DNA of 64,000 nucleotides from CAWATG01 sp963785035 (GTDB taxonomy: Bacteria; Actinomycetota; Acidimicrobiia; IMCC26256; CAWATG01), in contig CAWATG010000011.1 in the NCBI GenBank assembly GCA_963785035.1, forward strand, positions 62,001-126,000. The letters are read 5' to 3'. The position numbers were made by a program, and so were the translations under genes. Of the stretch, positions 48,861 to 57,899 are shown one piece after another. Each line of letters starts with the position of its first letter. Position 1 is the first letter of the stretch. A model generated the notes under the pieces. It worked only from the letters and a program-made list of their open reading frames with translations, searched no databases and was not told the DNA's origin.

Positions 48861-49970
48861 ATGAAGGATTTTTCGGAACAAATCGAGGAATTGCGCCGCA
48901 GACTCCGCGACGCGCGCGTGTATCTGCGTGTGGAAGAGGCACGCGATCGGCTGGTCGAGCTTGAGGCTGAGGCGAGTCGACCTGACCTTTGGGATGATCA
49001 GGACGAAGCTCGGCGGGTGACCACCGAGATGGCACGGGTGCGCGAGGACGTCGAGGGTGTGGACGCTCTCGAGGCGAGAGCTGCGGACGTCGAGGTGCTC
49101 GCCGAGATGGCGCGCGATGAGGGTGATGTCTCTCAGGAGCCGGAAATCGAGCGGGAGATCGCCGAGCTCTCCAGCGAGCTGGATCGCGTGGAACTGCGAG
49201 CCCTCTTCACTGGCGAACACGACGAGCGTGACGCAATCTGTGAGGTGCACTCGGGTGCAGGCGGAACTGACGCGCAGGACTGGGCCGAGATGCTCTTGCG
49301 CATGTTCCTGCGATGGGCCGAGCGGCGCGGCTTGTCCGTGGAACTCGATGCCACGCAGCCCGGTGATGAGGCGGGCATCACCTCTGCGACGTTTACCGTC
49401 AAGGGGCGCTTTGCCTATGGGATGCTCTCGGGCGAAAAGGGCGTCCACCGGCTCGTGCGAATCTCGCCGTTCGATTCGCAGGCCCGTAGACACACGGCGT
49501 TCGCTTCCTTCGATGCAGTGCCGGCGCTCGATGTCGAGGAACTTCCCGAGATCGAGGCTTCGGACCTGAGGATCGACACATTCCGATCATCAGGGGCGGG
49601 GGGTCAGCATGTCAACGTGACGGATTCGGCAGTCAGGATCACGCACCTGCCAACCGGTGTTGTGGTGTCGTGTCAGAACGAACGGTCGCAGATGCAGAAC
49701 CGGGCCAAGGCGATGCAGATTCTCGCAGCGCGACTGGCTGAACGGCTGCGTGAGGAGCAGCGCCTCGAGCTGATGGCACTTTCTGGGGACAAGCTCGAAG
49801 TTGCCTGGGGCAGCCAGATTCGTTCCTATGTGTTGGCGCCCTATCAGCTCGTCAAGGACCTGCGATCGGGGTATGAGACGGGCAACGTCGCCGCCGTCCT
49901 CGACGGTGATCTGGATGCCTTCGTCGAGGCGTATTTGCAGTGGCGGAGGGCGAGCAGCCTCCCAGTGTGA
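48861..49970 (+). CDS. prfB: Peptide chain release factor 2
   Basis: A 369-residue class I release factor reading UGA and UAA. The codon-recognition tripeptide is SPF in LVRISPFDSQARRHTAF, and the peptidyl-hydrolysis loop is SSGAGGQHVNVTDSAVR (GGQ). No programmed frameshift is needed: ATG 48861 is in frame with the whole protein through the region (YLRVEEARDRLVELE) where many bacteria have the CUU UGA shift site. It lies about 70 bases after secA, before ftsE. Confidence 0.96.
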   Translation: MKDFSEQIEELRRRLRDARVYLRVEEARDRLVELEAEASRPDLWDDQDEARRVTTEMARVREDVEGVDALEARAADVEVLAEMARDEGDVSQEPEIEREIAELSSELDRVELRALFTGEHDERDAICEVHSGAGGTDAQDWAEMLLRMFLRWAERRGLSVELDATQPGDEAGITSATFTVKGRFAYGMLSGEKGVHRLVRISPFDSQARRHTAFASFDAVPALDVEELPEIEASDLRIDTFRSSGAGGQHVNVTDSAVRITHLPTGVVVSCQNERSQMQNRAKAMQILAARLAERLREEQRLELMALSGDKLEVAWGSQIRSYVLAPYQLVKDLRSGYETGNVAAVLDGDLDAFVEAYLQWRRASSLPV

Positions 49971-50060
49971 GCACCTGATCCGCGCCGACCTGGATGCGTG
50001 GACGCGGTAGAGTCACCGAGCTGGAGCGGGCGGGGCACGCTGCTAGCCTCTTGTGAGCAC

Positions 50061-50747
50061 ATGATCCGCTTTGAGCACGTCACCAAAATTTACAAGGGAG
50101 ACGTCGGCGCATTACGCGACGTGTCTCTCGACATTCAGAAGGGCGAGTTCGTTTTTCTCGTTGGTCCATCGGGATCCGGGAAGTCGACGTTCTTGAAGTT
50201 GCTGTTGCGTGAGGAGGTCGCGACCTCCGGCAACATCATCGTCGCGGGCCGAGAGGTTTCACACCTCAGTCCATGGAAGGTGCCGCAGCTCCGCCGCAAC
50301 ATCGGGTGCATTTTTCAGGACTACAAACTCTTCCCGAACAAGACGGTGTACGAGAACGTGGCATTCGCACCTGAGGTCATTGGTCGTCCACGTTCCATCA
50401 TCAAGACCCAGGTTCCTCAGATCTTGGATCTCGTCGGGTTGACGCACAAAGCCGACGCGTATCCGACTGAACTCTCGGGCGGCGAGCAGCAACGCATCTC
50501 GATCGCTCGCGCTTTCGTCAATCGCCCGCTGATCCTGCTCGCGGACGAACCGACCGGGAACCTCGATCCGGCGACGACGTCCGGGATCATGCGCCTGCTC
50601 GATCGAATCAACCGTACGGGAACGACGGTTGTGATGGCGACGCATGACGAAGGCATCGTGGACGCGATGCGCCGGCGTGTCATCGAGTTGGAACACGGTT
50701 CGTTGGTACGTGATCAGGCCCGTGGCGTCTACGGCGTCGGAACCTAG
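50061..50747 (+). CDS. ftsE: Cell-division ABC transporter ATP-binding protein FtsE
   Basis: A 228-residue ABC ATPase. Walker A GPSGSGKST, Q-loop CIFQDYKL, signature LSGGEQQRISIARA, Walker B LILLADEPTGNLD, H-loop MATHDE. With FtsX it controls peptidoglycan hydrolases at the division site; an M23 peptidase follows ftsX in the same direction. ATG 50061. Confidence 0.96.
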   Translation: MIRFEHVTKIYKGDVGALRDVSLDIQKGEFVFLVGPSGSGKSTFLKLLLREEVATSGNIIVAGREVSHLSPWKVPQLRRNIGCIFQDYKLFPNKTVYENVAFAPEVIGRPRSIIKTQVPQILDLVGLTHKADAYPTELSGGEQQRISIARAFVNRPLILLADEPTGNLDPATTSGIMRLLDRINRTGTTVVMATHDEGIVDAMRRRVIELEHGSLVRDQARGVYGVGT

Positions 50748-50756
50748 GAGGTCACC

Positions 50757-51641
50757 GTGCTGCAGCGATTCTTCTATTTCGCGCGCGAGACGTGGCAATC
50801 ACTGATTCGAAACTGGTCGATGACGGTCGCTGGAATTCTCACGATTGCGGTGTCGCTGGTCTTCTTGGGCGGAACGATTCTCAACAATCGCCGTGTTGGC
50901 CACGGTACGGCTCGTTGGAAGGGCAACACCGGTGTCGAGATCTTCATGCGTACCGACGCTACCGAGTTGCAGAAGGATGACGTTCAGAGCGCGCTGACGA
51001 AGGATTCGGCTCCTGATGGATCCGTCAAGTCGTGGAGATTCCTGTCCCATGAGGACGCGCTGGTCGAATTCAAGCGTCTGTTTCGTGATGACCCTGAGAT
51101 CGCGAACAGCGTCACGGATGCGACGACCTTGCCCGAGTCGTACAAGGTGCGGGTGAGGGACGCCAGCGACGTCGACGCGGTGATCGACGAGTACCACATC
51201 AAAGCGGGCGTCGACGCCATCGTGACGCCGAGGGAAGAAATCAAGAGACGGTTGGACAGTCTCCAGAAACAGCGCGTGTTGATGCTGTCGCTCGCGGGCG
51301 TGCTCGCTGTCTGCGCGGGTGTGCTGATCGTCAACACGATTCGACTCGCAATCTTTGCACGTCGACGTGAGATCGAGGTCATGAAACTTGTCGGCGCCTC
51401 GAACTGGTTCGTGCGTGTGCCGTTCATGGCTGAGGGTCTCGTGCAGGGTGTGATCGGCGGCTTTCTTGCGGCCGGCGGTGTGTATTTCGCCAAGTTCGGA
51501 TATGAAAAGTGGTTCTACGAGGACACCTATTACGTCACCGGCGCCGATGCCTTCTTCGCTGGGCTTGTCGTGCTGCTGATGGGTGCCGTGTTGGGCATCA
51601 TCTCATCGATGTTCGGTCTCTGGCGCAGACTCGACATCTGA
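50757..51641 (+). CDS. ftsX: Cell-division permease-like protein FtsX
   Basis: A 294-residue membrane protein with the typical FtsX layout: one transmembrane helix near residues 23-40, an extracellular domain of about 130 residues (DATELQKDDVQSALTK...), and three C-terminal helices with the conserved REIEVMKLVGASNWFVR loop. GTG start right behind AGGAGG. It passes the FtsE ATP signal to a periplasmic hydrolase. Confidence 0.95.
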   Translation: MLQRFFYFARETWQSLIRNWSMTVAGILTIAVSLVFLGGTILNNRRVGHGTARWKGNTGVEIFMRTDATELQKDDVQSALTKDSAPDGSVKSWRFLSHEDALVEFKRLFRDDPEIANSVTDATTLPESYKVRVRDASDVDAVIDEYHIKAGVDAIVTPREEIKRRLDSLQKQRVLMLSLAGVLAVCAGVLIVNTIRLAIFARRREIEVMKLVGASNWFVRVPFMAEGLVQGVIGGFLAAGGVYFAKFGYEKWFYEDTYYVTGADAFFAGLVVLLMGAVLGIISSMFGLWRRLDI

Positions 51642-51788
51642 ACACCCGCTGCTCGCAGGTGTTCGCAGTCACGCCGCACGTTCGCAAGAAACCAACGCAA
51701 CTATCCCACTTTGGCCGATTCGAACCGCTTGAACGGTTCGTGAAGTCGCGAGGTGTGCCGCGATGTGCCTCAACTTGCGCGTACGGCG

Positions 51789-53091
51789 ATGTCGATGTTC
51801 TGTGTTGTGCCGATGACATTGCGAACTCGCATCCAGGCCGGGCTGCGGCGGGTCGCCGCATCGACGGCGTGTGCAATGATTGTCGCAGCGCTGGCTTTGG
51901 TGGCGTCGGAATTGCGGGCAACGGTGCCGATTGCGAGCTGCCGCGCCTAGCGCCCAGCCGACCACAGCTCCTGGCACCGCTCCTGCCGATGCGGGGCGCG
52001 TTGCCGAGCTGCAAACGCTGGTGGGGGAGGCCTCCTCGACCGAGGTTGCCGTGTATCGGCGGCTTCGAGCGATTCGGGATCGACGTCGCACGCTCGACCG
52101 TCAGATCGCGATGTTGGACCAACAGATCACCGCGAGCGCCGCGAACCTTGCGTATGCCGATGCCGAGGCCGCGCGCTTGGGAGCGGCATATGAAGAGCAG
52201 GCTCGCGAGGCGGCAACGCTTGCCGCGGAAGCCGTGCGAAGCCACGAGGAGTTTGCCAGGGCGATCGGCGAGTTGTACCGGGGTAGTGGTGAGGAGAGCA
52301 CCAGCTTCCTCGAACGAATTCCCAAGACGGAGGCACTGCAGCGCACGCTCGTCAGCCAGACATACTTGCGTCAGACCTCGCGAGCGGCGCGCCGCACGGT
52401 CATCGGATTCGTTGCGCGCCGTGACGAGGCAAATGCACGGCGGGATGCCCTCGAGGGCGAGCGTCGTGCGGCGGAAGACGCACGACGGCTCGCTGCGGAT
52501 GAGTCCGTGCGCCTTGCGGGCCTCCGTGATCAGCAAAAGCAGGTGCGTCGAAGTGTTGCCGATCAGGAAGCCGATGAAGCGGCTGTACTTGCCGAAGTCG
52601 AAGCACAAAAGGATGTGTATCTTCAGGAGCTCGCGGAGCTCACAAGGACATCGGAGTCGATCGGCAGCGAAATGGCGCGCCGACAGGCCGGCCAGCCCCG
52701 TCGTGCGATGCAGCTTCGCAGGCCGGTCGTCGCTCCGGTGTCGTCTGGGTACGGCCTGCGTATGCACCCACTGCTGCGCGAGCAACGTCTCCACAGCGGT
52801 ATCGACTATTCAGCGTCGAGCGGCACACCGATTCGCGCCGCGGGCCCTGGGGTTGTCGCAATCGCGAGTGAGCGGGGCGGATACGGCAAGGTGATCGTGA
52901 TCGACCACGGCAACCAGCGTTCGACGGTATACGCCCATCAGTCCAGGTTTGCCGTCGCCGTAGGCGCGCGTGTCGCAGTGGGAGACGTGATTGGCTACGT
53001 CGGCTCGACAGGCCAGTCGACGGGTCCGCATCTGCACTTCGAAGTCCGTGTGCTCGGAACGCCGACGAACCCCGCCTCCGAGTTCGGATAA
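51789..53091 (+). CDS. M23 peptidase with coiled coil (EnvC/RipC-like FtsX partner), frame broken once
   Basis: A protein of about 434 residues: N-terminal signal segment (STACAMIVAALALVASELRA), a long coiled coil (about residues 70-300, Ala/Arg/Glu-rich), then a LytM/M23 domain with the zinc ligands HSGIDY and GPHLHFEV. Coiled coil plus LytM and position behind ftsEX match EnvC-type hydrolases or activators controlled by FtsEX in division. HxxxD and HxH are kept, so it may be an active peptidase. One extra base at about 51939 separates signal peptide and body. ATG 51789 or 51813. Confidence 0.85.
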
Positions 53092-53096
53092 ACAGT

Positions 53097-53121
53097 GTTG
53101 GGACCGAGTCCCGGTCCCAAC
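53097..53121. terminator. Bidirectional stem-loop terminator
   Basis: GTTGGGACCG (53097-53106) and CGGTCCCAAC (53112-53121) form a perfect 10-base stem with a 5-base loop in the gap between the convergent M23 and peroxiredoxin genes. There is no long T-run, as is common in high-GC actinobacteria. Confidence 0.7.
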
Positions 53122-53143
53122 GCCAACAGTTCGTACTCGCTTG

Positions 53144-53779
53144 CTACTTGCCGGGCTGCGGAACGATCCGGAGATACGGCTTCGGGGCATTCCAGCCTTC
53201 GGGGAACTTCTCCTTGGCTGCTTCGTCCGTGACGGACATCGCGATGATCACGTCTTCGCCCGCCTTCCAGTCGACCGGTGTCGCAACGCTGTAGTTGGCG
53301 GTCAGCTGCAGCGAATCGATCACACGAAGGAACTCGTCGATGTTGCGCCCGGTGGTCTGGGGGTAGGTGACGATGGCCTTGATTGTCTTGTCGGGAGCGA
53401 TGAAGAAGACCGAGCGAACGGTGACCTTCTCGTTCATACTTGGGTGGATCAGGTCGTACAGCTCGGCGACAGAACGATCAGGGTCGGCGACGAGTGGGTA
53501 GTTCAATGCCGTGCCCTGTGTCTCGGCGATGTCCGGCACCCAATCACGATGGGATTCGATCGGGTCGACGCTGACGCCGATCAACTTTACGTTTCGTGCG
53601 TCGAATTCCGCCTTACGACTCGCGAAGGCGCCGAGTTCGGTGGTGCACACCGGTGTGAAATCAGCGGGGTGTGAGAAGAAGATCCCCCAGCTATCGCCGA
53701 GATAGTCATGAAGGCGCAATGTGCCTTCAGTGGTCTCAGCGGTGAAGTCGGGGGCAGTGTCGCCCAGGCGCAGTGACAT
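53144..53779 (-). CDS. 1-Cys peroxiredoxin (Prx6 type)
   Basis: A 211-residue peroxiredoxin. The peroxidatic Cys lies in SHPADFTPVCTTELG, with the supporting Arg in VRSVFFIAPD; the long C-terminal extension (YSVATPVDWKAGEDVIIA...PYLRIVPQPGK) is characteristic of the Prx6/1-Cys group, with no resolving Cys. It reduces peroxides in the cytosol. The 5' region contains a perfect 12-base palindrome GAAAAATTTTTC (53878-53889) about 100 bases before the start. Confidence 0.95.
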   Translation of the reverse strand: MSLRLGDTAPDFTAETTEGTLRLHDYLGDSWGIFFSHPADFTPVCTTELGAFASRKAEFDARNVKLIGVSVDPIESHRDWVPDIAETQGTALNYPLVADPDRSVAELYDLIHPSMNEKVTVRSVFFIAPDKTIKAIVTYPQTTGRNIDEFLRVIDSLQLTANYSVATPVDWKAGEDVIIAMSVTDEAAKEKFPEGWNAPKPYLRIVPQPGK

Positions 53780-54211
53780 GGGGCCCTTCCTTGGTCAGAT
53801 CGTGGTCGGAAAAAATGACGATCCCTGACGGTACAGGGTCGAACCGTACGTGCGCCGGTCGCATTCCCGGCTGCGTTGAAAAATTTTTCACGCGGTGTTG
53901 CGATCGGATTCTCGAGAGTGAGTCGCCCCGCTCGCGTGCCCTGCGATAGCCGCCTGTGTCGTCCGTCATGTCGTCGGATCGAGCAATACACGTGGTGATC
54001 ATCCTGGTTGACCGCGCGTTGAAGACCGCAAAGCACGGTTCATCACGTAGATGATGACAACAGATATTTCGGTTGGAAGTGACAGAGTCGCGCCTATCAC
54101 GGATGTTGTTTCACTTACAGTCGGAATAAGCCGATTCGCGTACGGTGCCTTTCGTCGACTCGGCGCTCCTGGAGTTTGACGTCGCATGTTCGCGTCGGTG
54201 ATTGTGAGGGC

Positions 54212-54670
54212 GTGGCGGAGGATTCAGGGAGGAAGCTCCCTCGGTTATTGCGGATCCACGCGGGTCATCGTGTCGCTCTGGTACGTGCACCCGAAGGTTT
54301 CGCCGAGATCTTGAACCTTCCCGAAGACGTTCGTTTGTTGGGCCAGGCCCGGGCTCCGGTCGATGTTGTGATTTGGTTCGTCACGCGGCGGCGAGAGTTG
54401 GAACGACGCATCGTGCGCCTTGCCGCAACGCTCGAGGCGGAGGGCGCGTTGTGGGTGGCGTGGCCGGCGAAGTCATCTGCAGTCTGTACCGACCTTTCCG
54501 AATCCGATGTGCGAAACGCAGCACACGACGTTGGCCTGTTCGATCCCGGTGTATCGCCAACTGATGTGTGCGCCATTGACGAGAACTGGACCGCCATGCG
54601 GTTCCAAGGCCGGAGCGCGGAGCGTATCGCTGCAAACCCGTCCTATCTCGCTGATACGCCAGCGCATTGA
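54212..54670 (+). CDS. DUF3052 family protein
   Basis: A 152-residue protein from the likely GTG start 54212 (a TTG at 54176 would add 12 residues). Family segments: LRIHAGHRVALVRAPEGF, DVVIWFVTRRRELERRI, GALWVAWPAKSSAVCTDL, VCAIDENWTAMRF. These small actinobacterial proteins have unknown function. The 200 bases upstream are AT-richer and probably hold the promoter region shared with the divergent peroxiredoxin gene. Confidence 0.8.
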   Translation: MAEDSGRKLPRLLRIHAGHRVALVRAPEGFAEILNLPEDVRLLGQARAPVDVVIWFVTRRRELERRIVRLAATLEAEGALWVAWPAKSSAVCTDLSESDVRNAAHDVGLFDPGVSPTDVCAIDENWTAMRFQGRSAERIAANPSYLADTPAH

Positions 54671-54706
54671 CGGCAGTTCGCCCGCGTTCGCGCGACCATG
54701 GTTTCC

Positions 54707-55390
54707 ATGTGTGGAAGATTCGTCTCGAAGTCGCCGCCGTCGCTGATCGCTGAGCGCTTCGACGTAGCTGAGACCGCGGTCGAGCATGCGCCGCACTACA
54801 ACGTCAGTCCCAGGTCGAAGATTTACGTGGTCCGTCAGCATCCCGAAGGCCCTCGACAGCTCGACTTGCTGCGTTGGGGCCTCATTCCCAAATGGGCAAA
54901 GGATGCCAAGATCGGCGATCGGATGATCAATGCTCGCGCCGAGACGTTGCTGGAGAAGCCTGCATTTCGTTCTCTTGTAGCAAAGCAACGATGCGTCATC
55001 CCCGTTGACGGATTCTACGAGTGGAAACGTGACGGCAAACTGAAACAGCCGATGCTGATCCGACGCCTCGATGGTGCACTGTTGGCCTTCGCCGGACTCT
55101 GGTCTGTCTGGAGGGATCCAGAAAACGATGACGCTGTGGTTGCGTCGTGCGCCATCATCACCACCGCGGCGACCGGAGCGATCACGCAGACGCATCACCG
55201 AATGCCAGTGATGCTCGAGCAGGGCGCGTGGCAGCAGTGGCTGGCAGTGCAGTGCACCGATTCGCAGGAGGCCTATTCGGCCTTGGTCCCCATCAACGTC
55301 GACGAACTCGAGGTGTTCCCGGTTTCGACGTTGGTGAACAAGCCCACGAACAACGGGCCCGAGCTCATGGAGCGAATTGCGCTTGCTTGA
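54707..55390 (+). CDS. SRAP (YedK/HMCES) abasic-site DNA-protein crosslink protein
   Basis: A 227-residue SRAP domain protein. MCGRFV gives the catalytic Cys2 after removal of Met; NARAETLLEKPAFR carries the Asn and Arg, GFYEWKR the Glu and THHRMPVML the His. It binds abasic sites in single-stranded DNA through a thiazolidine link and shields them. ATG 54707 is chosen because Cys must be residue 2; the longer frame at 54698 would place it internally. Confidence 0.93.
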   Translation: MCGRFVSKSPPSLIAERFDVAETAVEHAPHYNVSPRSKIYVVRQHPEGPRQLDLLRWGLIPKWAKDAKIGDRMINARAETLLEKPAFRSLVAKQRCVIPVDGFYEWKRDGKLKQPMLIRRLDGALLAFAGLWSVWRDPENDDAVVASCAIITTAATGAITQTHHRMPVMLEQGAWQQWLAVQCTDSQEAYSALVPINVDELEVFPVSTLVNKPTNNGPELMERIALA

Positions 55391-55434
55391 ATGCACCGGG
55401 CCGCGTCGAGTCTTCGATCGCTAGGCTCGCTTGC

Positions 55435-56167
55435 ATGGATTTCGAACAGTCGCTTACAGCTGTCGAGAACGCATCGCAAAGGCTGGTGGCGACGGTACGC
55501 GGCCGAGTCCCTCGACCGTGTCGTGCCGAGCTGCCCGGAGTGGACACTTGCCAAGCTCGTGGCGCATACGGGCAAGGTGCAACGGTGGGCGACGGCGATC
55601 GTCGAACGTCGATCCCTCGAACCGGTTTCCCCCAAGGAACTCGACCGGCCACCAGCGGGCGAGGCAGTCGTGGACTGGTTCGCACTCGGGGCGCAGCGCT
55701 TCGAAGCAGTCTTTCGTGAGGTCGGTGCCGAGGCGGCGGTCTGGACGTGGGGTGCAGGCGCTACCAGCGCCTGGTGGGCGCGTCGGGTCATGCACGAGAC
55801 TGCCGTGCACCTCTGGGACGCGCAATACGCAACCGCGCACGAAGAGCCGATCGACGCCGTGATCGCACGCGATGGGATCGATGAGTTTTTCCTGAACCTC
55901 AGTGCGCACCCTGGTCTGAGCCAGACCGTCAGCGGCAACGGCCAGACCATCCATCTGCATTGCACCGATACCGCGGGCGAATGGCTCATCGCGCTGACGC
56001 CGGCAGGCGTTGTGGTCACTGCCGAACATGCAAAGGGTGACGTCGCGGTGCGCGGGCCGGTTTCGGACGTCTTGCTCTACGTCATTGGCAGGTTGTCACC
56101 GGAGCGCCTCGACGTGTACGGCGATGCAGCGTTGGCGTTGCATTGGCAGGCAATCGCCAAGTTCTAA
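55435..56167 (+). CDS. Mycothiol-dependent maleylpyruvate isomerase-fold (DinB-like) protein, frame broken once
   Basis: A protein of about 243 residues beginning MDFEQSLTAVENASQRLVATV, with SLDRVVPSCPEWTLAKLVAHTG after one extra base at about 55498, then WWARRVMHETAVHLWDAQY containing the His that, with the first His, binds metal in this family. The C-terminal domain follows. Such proteins use mycothiol or related thiols, but the substrate is unknown. Its stop codon overlaps the stop of the convergent TetR gene. Confidence 0.82.
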
Positions 56168-56796
56168 TTGCCTCGTGAGGGTGACGGCTCGAGGGCATTT
56201 CGCAAGACCTCGAGCACATGTAGCCGACGACGTTCCAGGGCAGCAGGACCCAACGGGTCGTCGTCAAGCAACGAAATGATGAGGGGCGCGTCCGAGACAT
56301 ACGACAAGATCGCGCCGTAGCCAGTCAGTAACAGCTGCGCAGCGTCATACCGTCGCAACCGGCCGGCGTCCATCTCACGTTCAAGGAACGCCACGCCGCG
56401 GTCGAACGGTCCCCGAAGCAGCACGCCGAGTTCCTGCGAGAGAATCGGGCCACCCTCGAGTGCTTCACGGCGAGCGAGTCGCACGAAATCAGGATGCTCC
56501 TCGAAGAAGCGAAAGGCAGCGTTGAGGACCCGCTCAACCTGCTGCCAGCCGCCGCTCGGGTGGCTGACCGCTTCGTCGAGCAGGGCAAACCAGTCGGCGA
56601 ACGACTCGAGCAACACCGCTCGGTACAGGGCTTCCTTCGAGGGAAAGTGGTGCAGAAGGCTCGGGCGTTTGATGCCGACCTCATCGGCGATGTCGTTCAG
56701 GCTCGTACCCGAGAATCCGTGTTCGGAAAAGAGGTGGAGTGCAACGGACAATATGTGCGCTTTGGTGCTCTGAACCTCCGCCTCGATCTCCACCAT
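56164..56796 (-). CDS. TetR-family transcriptional regulator
   Basis: A 210-residue repressor-type protein. The N-terminal helix-turn-helix is TKAHILSVALHLFSEHGFSG followed by SLNDIADEVGIKRPSLLHHF; the C-terminal domain (from about residue 60) is all-helical and ligand-binding. ATG 56796 is chosen, since the longer frame to 57192 overlaps the divergent FAH gene. It is divergent from the FAH-family gene, a common arrangement for a regulator and its target. Confidence 0.9.
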   Translation of the reverse strand: MVEIEAEVQSTKAHILSVALHLFSEHGFSGTSLNDIADEVGIKRPSLLHHFPSKEALYRAVLLESFADWFALLDEAVSHPSGGWQQVERVLNAAFRFFEEHPDFVRLARREALEGGPILSQELGVLLRGPFDRGVAFLEREMDAGRLRRYDAAQLLLTGYGAILSYVSDAPLIISLLDDDPLGPAALERRRLHVLEVLRNALEPSPSRGN

Positions 56797-56980
56797 TCCA
56801 GCCAGGCTACGCCCTCGGGGACCACCTGGAGGTTTTCCGGCCTCCTGGGACCAAACAACAGGCGTCTCGGGCGATCCACGTGCCTTCCGGAGCGGATGTG
56901 ACCGGTACCATCGAACACGCAACACCATGGCGTACGAAGTTCGGCCCATCGAAGCAGGATCGAAGGATGAAGGAGCACGC

Positions 56981-57815
56981 GTGCGCCTCGTGACGCTACG
57001 AACGGTCGACGGAACCTCGGCGGCCCGTCTCGACGGCGATCTCCTGACGCCACTCGACGCGCCTGACGTTGGAACGCTCCTGGTCGATGCGATGTGGCGG
57101 TCCCGGGCGCAGCGGGGTATCGGCGATCCTGTGGCATTTGCTGAGGCCGATCTTGCGCCGGTTGTGCCGTCTCCGTCGAAGATTGTGTGCATGGGCCTGA
57201 ACTACCGAGCGCACATTGTCGAAACAGGTCGCGCAATGCCCGAGTACCCGACGTTGTTCGCCAAAGTTTTCCGAAGCACTCATCGGAGCACGTGATCCGA
57301 TCGTTCTGCCGGCGCTTGCGACCGCACCAGACTGGGAAATCGAGCTCGCCCTGGTGATCGGACGACGGACTCGCCACGCGAGCGAGGAGGAGGCCCATGC
57401 CGCCATTGCCGGATACACCGTCTGCAACGACGTGACGATGCGTGACTGGCAGCGCCGGACGATGCAATGGCTGCAGGGCAAGACTTTTGAGCAATCGACG
57501 CCGCTGGGCCCGGTGATGGTCACGCCTGACGAGATCGACGACGCGGCCGATCTGGCGATGCGCTGCACGGTCGACGACGAGGTCGTCCAGGAGGGACGCA
57601 CCTCGGACATGGTCTTTACACCAGCGCAAATCGTCGCCTATCTGAGCACCATCATCACGTTGCAGCCAGGTGATGTCATCTCGACGGGTACACCCGCTGG
57701 GATCGGGGAGGCGAGGACGCCGCCGAGGTACCTGGCGCCTGGCAACGTCCTGCGGTCATGGATCGAAGGGATCGGCGAGCTCGTCAATCCCTGCGTTGCC
57801 GAAGCGTCGAGCTGA
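56981..57815 (+). CDS. Fumarylacetoacetate hydrolase family protein, frame broken once
   Basis: A protein of about 277 residues: N-terminal RLVTLRTVDGTSAARLDGD and KIVCMGLNYRAHIVETG, then, after one extra base at about 57266, KFSEALIGARDPIVLP, the metal-binding EIELALVIGRR and GYTVCNDVTMRDWQ, and ISTGTPAGIGEA. Family members hydrolyse or decarboxylate beta-diketo acids with Mg2+ in aromatic degradation. GTG 56981 is favoured (AAGGAG 5 bases upstream). Divergent from the TetR gene. Confidence 0.87.
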
Positions 57816-57899
57816 TCGGTCGTGGTGGGCGTCTGGTTGGCCACGGACCTACGCGCTGGCCAGAATTGTGGCTTTCCGCAGGTAGGAGGAGGTGGCGGC

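Noticed and set aside
48861..48960. Programmed +1 frameshift in prfB
   Set aside because: The gene reads in one frame from ATG 48861 through the usual shift site; no CUU-UGA-C arrangement is present.
53878..53889. GAAAAATTTTTC palindrome as operator of the peroxiredoxin gene
   Set aside because: It is a perfect 12-base palindrome, but a simple A/T run; no regulator consensus such as OxyR or Fur fits, so it is only mentioned in the gene entry.
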